In this document: positions 48,745 through 58,231 of the stretch, piece after piece
Position numbering within the stretch: the first letter of the stretch is position 1
Layout: each line of letters starts with the position of its first letter
From: Methylocella silvestris
GTDB taxonomy: Bacteria > Pseudomonadota > Alphaproteobacteria > Rhizobiales > Beijerinckiaceae
Length of the DNA stretch: 64,000 bases
Assembly: GCF_002891535.1 (NCBI RefSeq)
Contig: NZ_PDZR01000010.1
Coordinates: forward strand, 1 to 64,000
Direction of reading: 5' to 3'
Notes under the pieces: generated by a model
Database searches by the model: none
What the model was told of the DNA's origin: nothing
Seen by the model: the letters and a program-made list of their open reading frames with translations, nothing else
Made by a program: the position numbers and the translations under genes

Positions 48745-49734
48745 TTGACAGTTTCTCCCGAAGGCAAAATCAGGTCCGTCGTCGTCGGCCTTGGCTCCTA
48801 TCTTCCCAAGCGCATTGTCAGCAACGCCGATCTCGAGAAGGTTCTCGAAACCAGCGACGAGTGGATCGTGCAGCGCACCGGCATCCGGCAGCGCCATATC
48901 GCCTCGGAAGACGAGCCGACCTCGGTGCTCGGCGTCAACGCTGCCAAGGCTGCGCTTGGCGACGCTGGACTGACGGGCGCAGATATCGATCTTATCATCG
49001 TCGCAACCTCGACGCCGGATTTCACCTTTCCGTCTGTCGCGACACAGGTCCAGGCTGCGCTCGGCATGGCGCATGGCGCGGCTTTCGATTTGCAGGCGGT
49101 CTGTTCCGGCTTCGTCTTCGCCGTGGCGACCGCCGACAAATTCCTGTGCTCGGGCTCGCACAAGCGCGCGCTGGTCATTGGCGCTGAGACATTCTCGCGG
49201 CTGCTCGACTGGACCGATCGCGCCACTTGCGTGCTGTTCGGAGACGGCGCCGGCGCTGTCATCCTTGAGGCGCAGCCCGACTCGGTCGCGATGGGGCGCG
49301 GCGTGCTGACCTCTCACCTGCGCTCGGACGGGCGCCACCGGGCAGCGCTATATGTGAATGGCGGTCCATCCTCGACCAAGACAACAGGCGTGTTGCGCAT
49401 GGCCGGGCGGGAAGTTTTCCGCCATGCGGTCGGGATGGTGTCTGACGTCGTCACCGAGGCTTTTGCGGCGACGGGGACAACGGCGGAGGATCTCGACTGG
49501 TTCGTGCCGCATCAGGCCAACCGCCGGATCATCGACGCTTCGGCGGAAAAGCTCAAAATAGCGCCACACAAGGTCGTCACGACGGTCGATCTGCACGCAA
49601 ATACTTCGGCGGCTTCAATACCGCTGGCTCTTTGCGTGGCGCGGGATGACGGACGCATCAAACGCGGCGATCTCGTCATGATCGAGGCGATGGGCGGCGG
49701 ATTCACCTGGGCGTCCGCATTAATCCGCTGGTAG
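48745..49734 (+). CDS. fabH: beta-ketoacyl-ACP synthase III
   Basis: Starts fatty acid chains by joining acetyl-CoA to malonyl-ACP. 329 aa; catalytic triad visible as Cys120 in LQAVCSGF, His in [11 protein letters not shown] and Asn in [27 protein letters not shown] is also typical. The start is TTG, three bases after the plsX stop; no better codon is present. Part of the plsX-fabH-ihfA-merR series. Confidence 0.96.
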   Translation: MTVSPEGKIRSVVVGLGSYLPKRIVSNADLEKVLETSDEWIVQRTGIRQRHIASEDEPTSVLGVNAAKAALGDAGLTGADIDLIIVATSTPDFTFPSVATQVQAALGMAHGAAFDLQAVCSGFVFAVATADKFLCSGSHKRALVIGAETFSRLLDWTDRATCVLFGDGAGAVILEAQPDSVAMGRGVLTSHLRSDGRHRAALYVNGGPSSTKTTGVLRMAGREVFRHAVGMVSDVVTEAFAATGTTAEDLDWFVPHQANRRIIDASAEKLKIAPHKVVTTVDLHANTSAASIPLALCVARDDGRIKRGDLVMIEAMGGGFTWASALIRW

Positions 49735-50037
49735 CGGGAACCGCTTGATTTACACCGCATTTTGCCTCAGACTTGATAAAGTTGGCGGGGGCCATGCGGC
49801 GCGGGAGCAGCGCCGCTCTTTTCAAATTATTGATTGCGCGACGCGTCGACACGGAGCGGCGCGAAAGCTGGACTTCCGGCTTTCCTGGGTTACACTTGCG
49901 GCGCTCTTTTTGCGCTCGCGACGGCTTGCATCTTGATTGAGGTTCGCTCGCTTGCGGGAGGCGCGCGCGAGGAATGGCTTAAGATCGTCGGGCGGAGCCG
50001 GACGGTCGTTCGTGGCTGGGCAGAATGAGATTGCAGT
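49735..50037. other. intergenic region fabH-ihfA
   Basis: 303 bases without a supported gene or clear terminator. It must contain the ihfA promoter if ihfA is not read through from fabH. I recognise no hexamer pair. Confidence 0.35.
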
Positions 50038-50436
50038 ATGACCAAGGTGACGGCCATAGCGGCTGCGGACGAACTCGGGGAAACTTCGGCGCGGCGCATG
50101 GTTGACGGGTTGGAAGAACTCGGCGGGCAGGGTCGCACCGTGACGCGGGTCGACCTCGCGGAATCCGTCTACAGATGCGTCGGCCTGTCGCGGAAGGAAT
50201 CGGCTGCGTTGGTTCAGATGGTGCTGAACGAATTGTCGGACGCGCTGGCGGAAGGCGAGACGGTCAAACTCTCGTCGTTCGGCTCGTTCGTGGTTCGCTC
50301 CAAGTCCGAGCGCATCGGACGCAATCCAAAGACCGGCATCGAAGTGCCGATCACGCAGCGCCGGGTTCTCGTGTTCAAACCCTCGAGCGTCCTCAAGGCG
50401 CGCGTGAATGGCGAGGCGGCGGAGGACGAGGATTGA
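50038..50436 (+). CDS. ihfA: integration host factor subunit alpha
   Basis: DNA-bending nucleoid protein acting as an IHF-alpha/beta dimer. The HU/IHF domain reads [33 protein letters not shown], then [44 protein letters not shown], including the intercalating-loop Pro and the GRNP motif. From ATG 50038 the protein is 132 aa, with about 30 extra residues before the usual first helix. A GTG at 50140 with AGGG seven bases upstream gives 98 aa, close to the normal length. Domain identity is certain; the true start is open. Confidence 0.93.
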   Translation: MTKVTAIAAADELGETSARRMVDGLEELGGQGRTVTRVDLAESVYRCVGLSRKESAALVQMVLNELSDALAEGETVKLSSFGSFVVRSKSERIGRNPKTGIEVPITQRRVLVFKPSSVLKARVNGEAAEDED

Positions 50437-50622
50437 TGTTTGAGCGGGGGTCTCATCGTGCCGGGCTTTCGGCGGGACTGCGCTCCGATTTTTTGATCTG
50501 ACGCGGCTATCTGCTCTGCGGATAAGCCAATGCGGGCCAGGCGCGCGTCAGCAACGGCGGCGCTTTGCGTTCGGGCGGTTTTCTTAAAGCTCCGCGACCT
50601 GCGCCCTCGCCGAAGGGTCGAT

Positions 50623-51123
50623 ATGGACAAGAGCGCCGACGCATTCCGGACGATCAGCGAAGTCGCGGAGGAACTCGACCTGCCGCAGCATGTGCTGCGA
50701 TTCTGGGAGACCCGCTTTCCGCAGATCAGGCCCCTGAAACGGGCCGGCGGCCGGCGCTTCTATCGGCCCAACGATATCGACATCCTGCGCGCGATCAGAC
50801 GGCTTCTCTATAGCGAGGGCTACACCATCAAGGGGGTGCAGCGCATCCTGAAAGAGCAGGGCGCGCGCTCCGTCATCACCGCCTCGGAAACGGCCGCGGG
50901 CGGAAGAGGCCTCCACGAGCAGCCCGCCGCCGCCGAAAATTGGCGCGGCGATGTTTTTCCCGAGGCCGAGACCATCGCGGGCGAGGCCGAGCGCGGCGGC
51001 GATTCGCATCCTTACCCCGCTGCGGCTGCGCCTTTGCGTTCTCAGACGATCGAAAAGCTGCGGGCTGTCATGCGCGACCTCGAGGAATGCGAGCGCATGC
51101 TGGACGCCGCCCGCCGCACATAG
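50623..51123 (+). CDS. MerR-family transcriptional regulator
   Basis: A 166-aa protein with an N-terminal MerR DNA-binding domain ([69 protein letters not shown]). A low-complexity Ala/Glu-rich linker and a short C-terminal helix follow. No metal-binding Cys set is present, so it is not a metal sensor of the classical kind. It is the conserved MerR gene that follows ihfA in this order; function unknown. The start at 50623 follows GAAGGG. Confidence 0.88.
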   Translation: MDKSADAFRTISEVAEELDLPQHVLRFWETRFPQIRPLKRAGGRRFYRPNDIDILRAIRRLLYSEGYTIKGVQRILKEQGARSVITASETAAGGRGLHEQPAAAENWRGDVFPEAETIAGEAERGGDSHPYPAAAAPLRSQTIEKLRAVMRDLEECERMLDAARRT

Positions 51124-51141
51124 AAGGCCGGCACAGGCGTC

Positions 51142-52026
51142 TCATTCGGTGCGGGCGATCGCCCAGTCGCCGATCAAAGCGATCGCTTCATCGGCTTCGG
51201 GAAACACGCCGGACCAGATCGGATAGACGTGCTGCATGCCGGCCGCAACGAAGGCGAGGGCGTCGACGCCGGCATGGGCCGCCTTGCGGACCAGCGCGAT
51301 CGTGTCGTCCAGCAAAACCTCGTCGCCGCCGACGAGAGCGAAAATGGGCGGCAATCCCGTAAGATCGGCAAAAAGCGGTGAGGCGAGCGGCGCGCGCGGA
51401 TCGGCGCCGGCGAGGATCCAGCCGGCCATCTCGCCAAGCGCCGCGCGGCTACAGGTGATGTCGGCTGCCGCCCGGCTGTCAAAACTCTCGCCGCTCAGGG
51501 AGAGATCCGTCCACGGCGACATGAGAACGAGGCCGGCGCATGGGGGCAAGCCCTTGTCGCGCGCCGCCAGTGCGGTCGCCAGCGCAAGGCCGCCGCCGGC
51601 CGAATCGCCGGCGACAATCGTTCGCGCCGGCTGCGCGCCCTGCGCCAACAGCCATTGATAGGCGAAAACGCCGTCCTCGAGCGCCGCGGGAAACGGATGT
51701 TCGGGCGCAAGCCGATAGGCGGGCGCCAGCGCCCGTGCGGCGCAGGCGAGCGCCAGATGGCCGAGCGTCTTGCGGCGCGATTTCGGCGAACCGCAGACGT
51801 AGCCGCCGCCGTGGAAATAGAGAATCGCCGCGCCCGGCCGGGCCTCGGGCGGTTCGGCCCAAAGGCCATGAACGTCCGGAGCTGGCGTAAAAGCGACGCC
51901 ACGTGGCTCGCTGGTCATGCCTTCCGACCGTTCCGCCGCCCGGCGGCGCATGTCGAGCGGGAGGGCGAATAGTTTTGGGCTGTTTTGGATGAAGGTCCAG
52001 AATTGGCGGGCAGGGGCGCTGATCAT
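51142..52026 (-). CDS. alpha/beta hydrolase, hormone-sensitive-lipase-type esterase
   Basis: A 294-aa carboxylesterase of the HSL group (family IV). The oxyanion-hole motif FHGGGYVCG, nucleophile elbow GDSAGG (catalytic Ser), Asp in VGGDEVLLDD region and His in MQHVYPIW near the end are all visible. It likely hydrolyses short-chain esters in the cytosol. No signal peptide. It is convergent with merR and divergent from rsfS, in the spot where nadD would often be found upstream of rsfS in relatives, so it may be a local insertion. Confidence 0.9.
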   Translation of the reverse strand: MISAPARQFWTFIQNSPKLFALPLDMRRRAAERSEGMTSEPRGVAFTPAPDVHGLWAEPPEARPGAAILYFHGGGYVCGSPKSRRKTLGHLALACAARALAPAYRLAPEHPFPAALEDGVFAYQWLLAQGAQPARTIVAGDSAGGGLALATALAARDKGLPPCAGLVLMSPWTDLSLSGESFDSRAAADITCSRAALGEMAGWILAGADPRAPLASPLFADLTGLPPIFALVGGDEVLLDDTIALVRKAAHAGVDALAFVAAGMQHVYPIWSGVFPEADEAIALIGDWAIARTE

Positions 52027-52266
52027 GCGCGCGTCCGGCGCCGCGCGGCGTCATCGCCGCCGAGGTGAATCTTTTGGGTCGGATTAGTACGCAATCGCAC
52101 CGGAGCGACTGCATCCGCTAGGCGCAGATTGGCGCGCCAACAGGCATCGTGACACATGATCTTTCTTTGCGGTTCTCAAGCGTCTCGCGCTTGCGCAAGG
52201 TTACGGTTCAGTAATGAAGATTGCAAAGGCAAAGAATTTACGCCATGTTAAGGATCAAGATCGGCG

Positions 52267-52707
52267 ATGCCGCCGATGTTGCAAGAGGATGGAAAACTGA
52301 TACCCACGATTTTTGGCGGAACGGCGCCTCAGCCGCTTCATCCGGTCCCCGGTCAGCCCCGACCCGACGCCGGAACCCTCGTGCGGACCATCTTGACGGC
52401 TCTCGACGACGCAAAAGCCGAAGACATTGTCTCCATCGATCTGCACGGAAAAACCACCCTCGCCGACGTCATGATTATCGCGACCGGACGCTCCAGCACT
52501 CATGTCGGAGCGCTGGCGGATCGCGTCATCAAGGCGTTCAAGGATGTTCAGGCGGCGCCGCGCACCGAAGGGCTGCAGGCGGGCGACTGGGTATTGATCG
52601 ATGGCAGCGACATTATCGTGCACATCTTCAGGCCCGAAGTGCGCTTGTTCTACAATCTTGAAAAAATGTGGGGCGTCGGCCGGCCGGGCGAATTGCGCGC
52701 CGGCTGA
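52267..52707 (+). CDS. rsfS: ribosome silencing factor RsfS (RsfA/Iojap)
   Basis: Binds ribosomal protein L14 and blocks 30S-50S joining in starvation. 146 aa: a proline-rich N-terminal segment of about 35 residues, then the domain ILTALDDAKAEDIVSIDLHGKTTLADVMIIATGRSSTHVGALADRV and GDWVLIDGSDIIVHIFRPEVRLFYNLEKMW. ATG 52276 would shorten it by three residues. 12 bases separate it from rlmH, so they form an operon. Confidence 0.95.
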   Translation: MPPMLQEDGKLIPTIFGGTAPQPLHPVPGQPRPDAGTLVRTILTALDDAKAEDIVSIDLHGKTTLADVMIIATGRSSTHVGALADRVIKAFKDVQAAPRTEGLQAGDWVLIDGSDIIVHIFRPEVRLFYNLEKMWGVGRPGELRAG

Positions 52708-52719
52708 TCCAGCCGTCCG

Positions 52720-53202
52720 ATGCGCCTGATTCTTCTTTGCGTTGGCCGCTCCAAGGCCGGCGCCGACACGGAACTGTCGCAGCGATACATCGAGCGGGCC
52801 AATGCGGCCGGACGCGCCCTGGGCTTCCCGCGCGTCGAATTGCGCGAACTCGACGAGAGCCGGGCGCGAGAGCCGGCGCTGCGCAAAGCTGCCGAGGCCA
52901 AAGCGATTCTGGCGAGCCTCAGCCCGGGCGCGAGGCTGATCGCGCTCGATGAAAACGGCGCTCTGGCTTCAAGCCGGGAATTTTCCACTTACCTCGGCAA
53001 AACGCGCGATCAGGGCGCGTCGGTCCTGACTCTCGTCATTGGCGGCGCGGACGGCCTCGGCCCGGACGTTCTCGGGGCGGCCTCGCTCGTCCTCTCCTTC
53101 GGGCGGATGACGTTTCCGCATCAACTCGTGCGGGTCATGGCGGCGGAACAGCTATACCGCGCGATGACGATTCTTGCGGGCCATCCGTACCATCGCGATT
53201 AA
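52720..53202 (+). CDS. rlmH: 23S rRNA pseudouridine-1915 N3-methyltransferase
   Basis: SPOUT methyltransferase that modifies helix 69 of 23S rRNA in the 70S ribosome. 160 aa; ALDENGALASSREFSTYL, LVIGGADGLGPDVL (SAM-binding knot) and FPHQLVRVMAAEQLYRAMTILAGHPYHRD (family C-terminus) are clear. Directly after rsfS. Convergent with the msr genes. Confidence 0.96.
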   Translation: MRLILLCVGRSKAGADTELSQRYIERANAAGRALGFPRVELRELDESRAREPALRKAAEAKAILASLSPGARLIALDENGALASSREFSTYLGKTRDQGASVLTLVIGGADGLGPDVLGAASLVLSFGRMTFPHQLVRVMAAEQLYRAMTILAGHPYHRD

Positions 53203-53213
53203 CGCGCCCGCGA

Positions 53214-53957
53214 TCAACGCTCCGCCGACGTCAGCACTGGATCGGCGCGATACACATTCGGGAAAAGCCGCTTCAGATTTTCGATCTTCGGCAGATCATT
53301 GACGACGATATAGCCGTAGGTCGGGTTACGCGCCAAGAAATCCTGATGATAGGCCTCGGCGGGAAAGAAGATGCGCGAGGGCTCGATTTTGGTGGCGATC
53401 GGGGCGCCCAGCGCATGCGTGGCGTTCAGCTGGGCGATATAGGTCGTCGCGATCTTCGCCTGCTCCGCACTGACCGGAAAAATCGCCGAGCGGTACTGCG
53501 ATCCCTCATCGGGTCCCTGGCGGTTGAGTTCCGTTGGATCATGGGCGACCGAGAAGAAGATCTGCAGGATGCGGCCATAGCTGATCTTGGCAGGATCGAA
53601 AGTGACGCGCACCGATTCGGCGTGGCCGGTCGAACCGGTGGAGACGTCGGCGTAATGGGCCTGCGCCATGCCCCCGCCTGCATAGCCGGAGACGGCGCTT
53701 GTCACGCCCTTCACATGTTCGAAGACACCCTGCACGCCCCAGAAGCAGCCGCCTGCGAGGACGGCTGTTTCGCTCGCCCCTTGCAAGGCGGGTTCATCGG
53801 CCGCGGGGGCCGGGAGTGGTCGCCCCTCCATGGCGAAGGAGCCGGCGGCGCCAAGGGCGACAAAGGCGATGATGGCCGCTGCAGGCAGCGACGAAGCCAG
53901 AGCGCGCCGCGCGGCGGTCCTGGCGGCGGCGAAAGCGAACTCATGCGGTCCGTCCAT
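53214..53957 (-). CDS. msrA: exported peptide methionine-S-sulfoxide reductase MsrA
   Basis: Reduces the S form of methionine sulfoxide. 247 aa. An N-terminal region with a hydrophobic segment (residues 21-42) acts as signal or anchor; the catalytic domain has GGCFWG with nucleophile Cys71, GYAGGG, HYADVSTG, HAESVRV and EAYHQDFLARNPTYGY. Start at 53957 follows AGGAG. It is 32 bases after msrB in the same direction, so both stereoisomers are handled outside the cytosol by an msrB-msrA operon. Resolving Cys near the C-terminus is not apparent. Confidence 0.92.
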   Translation of the reverse strand: MDGPHEFAFAAARTAARRALASSLPAAAIIAFVALGAAGSFAMEGRPLPAPAADEPALQGASETAVLAGGCFWGVQGVFEHVKGVTSAVSGYAGGGMAQAHYADVSTGSTGHAESVRVTFDPAKISYGRILQIFFSVAHDPTELNRQGPDEGSQYRSAIFPVSAEQAKIATTYIAQLNATHALGAPIATKIEPSRIFFPAEAYHQDFLARNPTYGYIVVNDLPKIENLKRLFPNVYRADPVLTSAER

Positions 53958-53989
53958 AACGATCTCCTGATCGGCCAAGCGGTGCGCCC

Positions 53990-54475
53990 TCACGCCGCGA
54001 CGGGCTCGAAACGCATCGCTGCGCCATTCATGCAGTAGCGCAGGCCCGTCGGCTTCGGGCCGTCATTGAAAACATGGCCGAGATGGCCGCCACATCGGCT
54101 GCAATGCACCGCCGACCGCGTCATTCCAAGGGTTCGATCGTCTTCGACGCCGACGCTGCCGGCGAGCGGCTCCCAAAAACTCGGCCACCCCGTTCCGCTG
54201 TCGAATTTGGCGGCGGAGGAGAACAGTTGCGCCTGGCAGCCGGCGCAGGCGAAAACGCCGCGGCGATGCTCGTCGTTGAGAGCGCTGGAGAAAGGCCGCT
54301 CGGTGCCGCTGCGCCGTAGCACGTCATATTGCTCAGGCGTCAAGCGCTTGCGCCATTCGGCGTCGGAGAAAGCGACGGGAAACTGCCGCGTCGCCTCGGC
54401 CCAGGCGGCCCCGCGACACAGCGCTACAACTGCTCCGGCAATCCCGCCGACGCCAACCATTCGCCTCGTAAACAT
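53990..54475 (-). CDS. msrB: exported peptide methionine-R-sulfoxide reductase MsrB
   Basis: Reduces the R form of methionine sulfoxide. From ATG 54475 it is 161 aa. The N-terminus FTRRMVGVGG followed by a hydrophobic stretch and AWAEA looks like a twin-arginine signal. The SelR domain has zinc Cys pairs 77/80 and 125/128, SGTGWPSFWEP, HCSRCGGHLGHVFNDGP and the catalytic Cys148 in GLRYCMNG. The frame is open upstream to 54691, but that part is not signal-like. First gene of the msrB-msrA pair. Confidence 0.92.
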   Translation of the reverse strand: MFTRRMVGVGGIAGAVVALCRGAAWAEATRQFPVAFSDAEWRKRLTPEQYDVLRRSGTERPFSSALNDEHRRGVFACAGCQAQLFSSAAKFDSGTGWPSFWEPLAGSVGVEDDRTLGMTRSAVHCSRCGGHLGHVFNDGPKPTGLRYCMNGAAMRFEPVAA

Positions 54476-54694
54476 GGACGCGATTCCTGATTGAGATGCA
54501 TGTAAGCCGCTTACGGCGCAGCGAATGGCTTTGTTACGCCGTGGAAAGTCACATTGTGTTGAAGGCGGCTTCGCGACCAGGCCGTTAAGCACCAATCGAA
54601 AAAAGCCGGCGAGCGGCGCGTTATCTTCCCTAAACCGGTGAAGTCTTAGAAATGCTTCAGATATTTCCGAGATTGTGATTGAGACTGTCATTTC

Positions 54695-56065
54695 ATGGTG
54701 AAGGATCAGGTGAAGTCGAAAGCCGCGCCCGACCGCTTCGGTTTCGCGCTCGCGTGCTGCGTGGCGGGCGCGGCCTCGCTCGGCTTCGCCCAGACCGCCG
54801 CGCCAAATCCGCCGGCGGGCGGCGAGGCCTATGACATGCTCAGCGGCCGCAGGCTCGAGCTGCGCGGCATGCAGGATACGATCGGCGCAGCCGAGGAGCA
54901 GCGCGCGAAAATCGAATCCGAAGCCGCCTCGATCCGGACCGATCGGGCCAAGCTGACGACAGCCCTCGTCGATCTCGTGCGTCAGATCGACGAGCGCGAG
55001 CGCGCCATCGCAGAGGCCGAGCAGAGGCTCGACACCTTGACCGGCAGCGAGGAGGCGATCCGGCGCTCGCTCGCGAGCCGCCGCTCCGTCATCGCCGAGG
55101 TGCTCGCTTCATTGCAGCGCATGGGCCGCAAGCCGCCGCCCGCTTTGCTCGTCGCGCCGGACGACATGCTGGCCGCGCTGCGGGCGTCGATGATGCTCGG
55201 CGCCGTACTGCCGGAAATGCGGGCGGAGACGGAGGCGCTCGCCTCAGATCTGTCGGACCTCCTGCAATTGCGCAAATCCATTGCGGCGGAACGCGATTCG
55301 CTCGCCAGCGAAGTGGCCAAGCTCGGGCTTGACCGTCAGCGCCTCGCCGCCCTGATCGACGCGCGGCAGGCGGCGCTCGCCGCCGCCGAGAAGGCGCTTA
55401 GCGCCGAGAACGCCCGCGCCGCGGAACTCGCAAAACAAGCCGCGAGTCTCAAGGACCTGATCGCGCGGATGGAAAGCGAAGTCGCTGCGGCGGGGCGCGC
55501 GGCGGAGGAGGCTCGTAAAGCCGACGAGGCGCAGAAGGCGGCGCAGGCGGCGGCGCCGGAAGCCCAGCGCAAGATCGCCATGGCGCCGTTCAAGGATCCG
55601 GCGCGGCTCGCGCCAGCCAGCGCCTTTCCGGACACCAAAGGCATGCTGCCGGTACCGGTCGCCGGCCCGGTGCAGCGCGCCTTCGGCGCGCCGGACGGAT
55701 TCGGCGGGACTGAAAAGGGCATGCTGGTTGCTACGCGCGCCAATGCGATCGTCGTTTCGCCCGCCGATGGTTGGGCCGCCTACGCCGGGCCTTACCGGAG
55801 TTATGGACAAGTCTTGATCATCAATGCTGGGCAGGGCTATTATATTATTCTTGCAGGGATGGATCGGATCAACGTAAACGTGGGGCAGTTCCTGGTGGCT
55901 GGGGAGCCTGTCGCCGTTATGGGCGATGGGTCCGCCAAGACGGCTGCCGCCATTGCAATCGGCGCGGCGCAGCCCATTCTCTACGTAGAATTTCGGAAAG
56001 ACGGGGCGGCAATCGATCCGGGCCCATGGTGGGCGAAGCCGGAGTTGCAAAAGGTTCGCGGATGA
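54695..56065 (+). CDS. envC: EnvC-like murein hydrolase activator
   Basis: Periplasmic coiled-coil activator of amidases at the division site. 456 aa: signal peptide (residues 14-33), long coiled coils (about 45-280), then a LytM/M23 domain from about 320. That domain keeps the fold (KGMLVATRANAIVVSPADGWAAYAGPYRSYGQVLIINAG, LYVEFRKDG), but the HxxxD and HxH zinc ligands are replaced, so it is a non-hydrolytic activator, as in E. coli EnvC. It overlaps ctpA by ATGA. The pair occurs together across this order and links cell separation to periplasmic proteolysis. Confidence 0.9.
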   Translation: MVKDQVKSKAAPDRFGFALACCVAGAASLGFAQTAAPNPPAGGEAYDMLSGRRLELRGMQDTIGAAEEQRAKIESEAASIRTDRAKLTTALVDLVRQIDERERAIAEAEQRLDTLTGSEEAIRRSLASRRSVIAEVLASLQRMGRKPPPALLVAPDDMLAALRASMMLGAVLPEMRAETEALASDLSDLLQLRKSIAAERDSLASEVAKLGLDRQRLAALIDARQAALAAAEKALSAENARAAELAKQAASLKDLIARMESEVAAAGRAAEEARKADEAQKAAQAAAPEAQRKIAMAPFKDPARLAPASAFPDTKGMLPVPVAGPVQRAFGAPDGFGGTEKGMLVATRANAIVVSPADGWAAYAGPYRSYGQVLIINAGQGYYIILAGMDRINVNVGQFLVAGEPVAVMGDGSAKTAAAIAIGAAQPILYVEFRKDGAAIDPGPWWAKPELQKVRG

Positions 56066-57405
56066 TGCGGAAGGTATCACTTGTCATGCTCGGCGCCGTT
56101 CTCGGCGCGTCAGTCGTGACCGTCGGCACGCAGACGAGAGTATTCTCGGACGGCGTCGCAAGCGCGGCCGCGTCGGATACTTATCGCAATCTCAATCTGT
56201 TCGGCGACGTCTTCGAGAAAATCCGCTCCGATTACGTCGAAAAGCCCGACGAGCAGAAGCTGGTCGAATCGGCGATCAACGGGATGCTGACCTCGCTTGA
56301 TCCGCATTCGAGCTATATGGACGCCAAAAGCTTCCGCGACATGCAGGTGCAGACGCGCGGCGAATTCGGCGGCCTCGGAATCGAGGTGACGCAGGAGGAC
56401 GGCCTCATCAAGGTGGTGACGCCGATCGACGACACGCCTGCCTCGCGCGGCGGGATTCTCTCCGGCGACATCATCACCGCCATCGACGGCGAAAACGTGC
56501 AGGGCCTCACCCTGAATCAGGCCGTCGACAAAATGCGCGGCGCGCCGAACACGCCGGTGACGCTGAAAGTCCTGCGTGGGCCGAACAAGGACGCCCAGGA
56601 CATCAAGCTGACCCGCGCGGTGATCCAGATCAAGTCGGTCCGCTCGCATCAGGAAGGCGACGACATCGGCTACATCCGCATCACGCAATTCAATGAGCAG
56701 ACGGGCGAGGGCGTCGCCGCCGCCATCAAGAAGTTCCAGAGCGAGATCCCAGCCGATAAATTCAAGGGCTACATCCTCGACCTCCGCAATAATCCCGGCG
56801 GCTTGCTCGACCAGTCGATCGCTGTCTCGAATGCGTTCCTCGACCGTGGCGAGATTGTCTCGACTCGCGGCCGCAACGCCGATGAATCCATGCGCTACAA
56901 CGCGCATCCGGGCGATCTTTCCAAAGGCAAGCCCCTGGTCGTCCTGATCAACGGCGGTTCGGCCTCGGCGTCCGAGATCGTGGCCGGCGCGCTGCAGGAT
57001 CACAAGCGCGGCACCATTCTCGGCACGCGCTCCTTTGGTAAGGGATCCGTGCAGACCATCATTCCGCTCGGCCAGAACAATGGCGCGGTGCGGCTCACGA
57101 CAGCCCGTTACTATACGCCCTCGGGGCGCTCGATTCAGGCAAAAGGCATCGATCCCGACACGATCGTGCTACAGGACGTGCCTGATGAATTGAAGGGCAA
57201 GGACGACACCAAGGGCGAAGCCTCGCTCAAGGGTCATCTTAAGAACGGCGATGACGAAAAGGGCGGGTCGCAGGCTTATGTTCCGCCGAATCCGAAAGAC
57301 GACAAGCAGCTTATCGCCGCCGAAGACATACTGCGCGGAATAACGAAAACCTCGAGCAAGACGCCTACTCAGCCTGCCACCGAGCCGGAAAAGGTTCCGA
57401 ACTAG
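56062..57405 (+). CDS. ctpA: carboxy-terminal processing protease, S41 family
   Basis: A 447-aa exported serine protease. Signal peptide at residues 5-25, PDZ domain around 95-170 (GGLGIEVTQEDGLIKVV, DDTPASRGGILSGDIITAIDG) and the S41 catalytic domain with LDLRNNPGGLL, the Ser in GGSASASEIVAG and Lys in SFGKGSVQT. It trims or degrades periplasmic proteins, including peptidoglycan enzymes. A charged, low-complexity tail of about 70 residues follows. The ATG overlaps the envC stop. Confidence 0.96.
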   Translation: MMRKVSLVMLGAVLGASVVTVGTQTRVFSDGVASAAASDTYRNLNLFGDVFEKIRSDYVEKPDEQKLVESAINGMLTSLDPHSSYMDAKSFRDMQVQTRGEFGGLGIEVTQEDGLIKVVTPIDDTPASRGGILSGDIITAIDGENVQGLTLNQAVDKMRGAPNTPVTLKVLRGPNKDAQDIKLTRAVIQIKSVRSHQEGDDIGYIRITQFNEQTGEGVAAAIKKFQSEIPADKFKGYILDLRNNPGGLLDQSIAVSNAFLDRGEIVSTRGRNADESMRYNAHPGDLSKGKPLVVLINGGSASASEIVAGALQDHKRGTILGTRSFGKGSVQTIIPLGQNNGAVRLTTARYYTPSGRSIQAKGIDPDTIVLQDVPDELKGKDDTKGEASLKGHLKNGDDEKGGSQAYVPPNPKDDKQLIAAEDILRGITKTSSKTPTQPATEPEKVPN

Positions 57406-57545
57406 AAACGGCTGTCGTCGGGCCGGCCTGTTCACTCGCTGCAAGGGCCGCCACAATTCAATAGGGTCGCTGCGCGGCCTCGAGACAGAGCGCGCAGTGG
57501 GCGCCATGATAAATGTCGCGATTGCGGAGAGTGGTGAGGTCCGAA

Positions 57546-58085
57546 GTGACGCAGTTTGGCAATTACCGTCCGTGCGTCGGCATCATGCTCCTTAACCGTG
57601 ACGGTCTTGTTTTTGTCGGCCGTCGGCGGACGAAGAAACCGCTCGAACAGCCCCGCATCGGGCATGAATGGCAGATGCCACAGGGCGGCATCGATCCCGG
57701 AGAGGATCCCTTCCAGGCGGCTCTGCGCGAAATGCGCGAAGAAACCAATGTCGCCTCCGCGACCCTGCTCAGCGAGTCGCCGGAATGGTACACCTACGAC
57801 TTGCCGGATGAGTTCTCGCGCAAATCATGGAAGGGCCGCTTCCACGGACAAAGGCAGAAATGGTTCGCTTTCCGTTTTGAAGGCGACGAAAGCGAGATCG
57901 ACATCGAGACGCCGGCCGGCGGGCAAAGGCCGGAATTTGACGCTTGGCGCTGGACGCCGATCGACCAGCTGGTGGATCTGATCATTCCCTTCAAGCGCAA
58001 GGTCTACGAGCGGGTCGTCGAAAACTTCGCTCATCTGGCGGCGCCTGTCGAGGCGTCGGCGCAGAGCGGCCACGGTCCCGGTTAG
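57546..58085 (+). CDS. rppH: RNA pyrophosphohydrolase (Nudix)
   Basis: Removes pyrophosphate from mRNA 5' ends, which opens the way to RNase E decay. 179 aa from the GTG at 57546 (GAGG seven bases upstream); ATG 57513 adds 11 residues and is also possible. YRPCVGIMLLNRDGLVFVGRR and the Nudix box GGIDPGEDPFQAALREMREETNV are intact, followed by QRQKWFAFRF. It follows ctpA by 140 bases, as in related genomes. Confidence 0.95.
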   Translation: MTQFGNYRPCVGIMLLNRDGLVFVGRRRTKKPLEQPRIGHEWQMPQGGIDPGEDPFQAALREMREETNVASATLLSESPEWYTYDLPDEFSRKSWKGRFHGQRQKWFAFRFEGDESEIDIETPAGGQRPEFDAWRWTPIDQLVDLIIPFKRKVYERVVENFAHLAAPVEASAQSGHGPG

Positions 58086-58231
58086 CTCGTTGCGCGGCGC
58101 CGAGGATGAAGCCTGACGAGGGCGACAAAGCGCCCGCGCAGTGTTTTATCAAGATCTGAAGATCATTTTTATAAGCGATTGAAATACCTTCGCTCTAGCC
58201 GTTGCGGCAAAGGGAGCGTCGGCTCCCTGCG

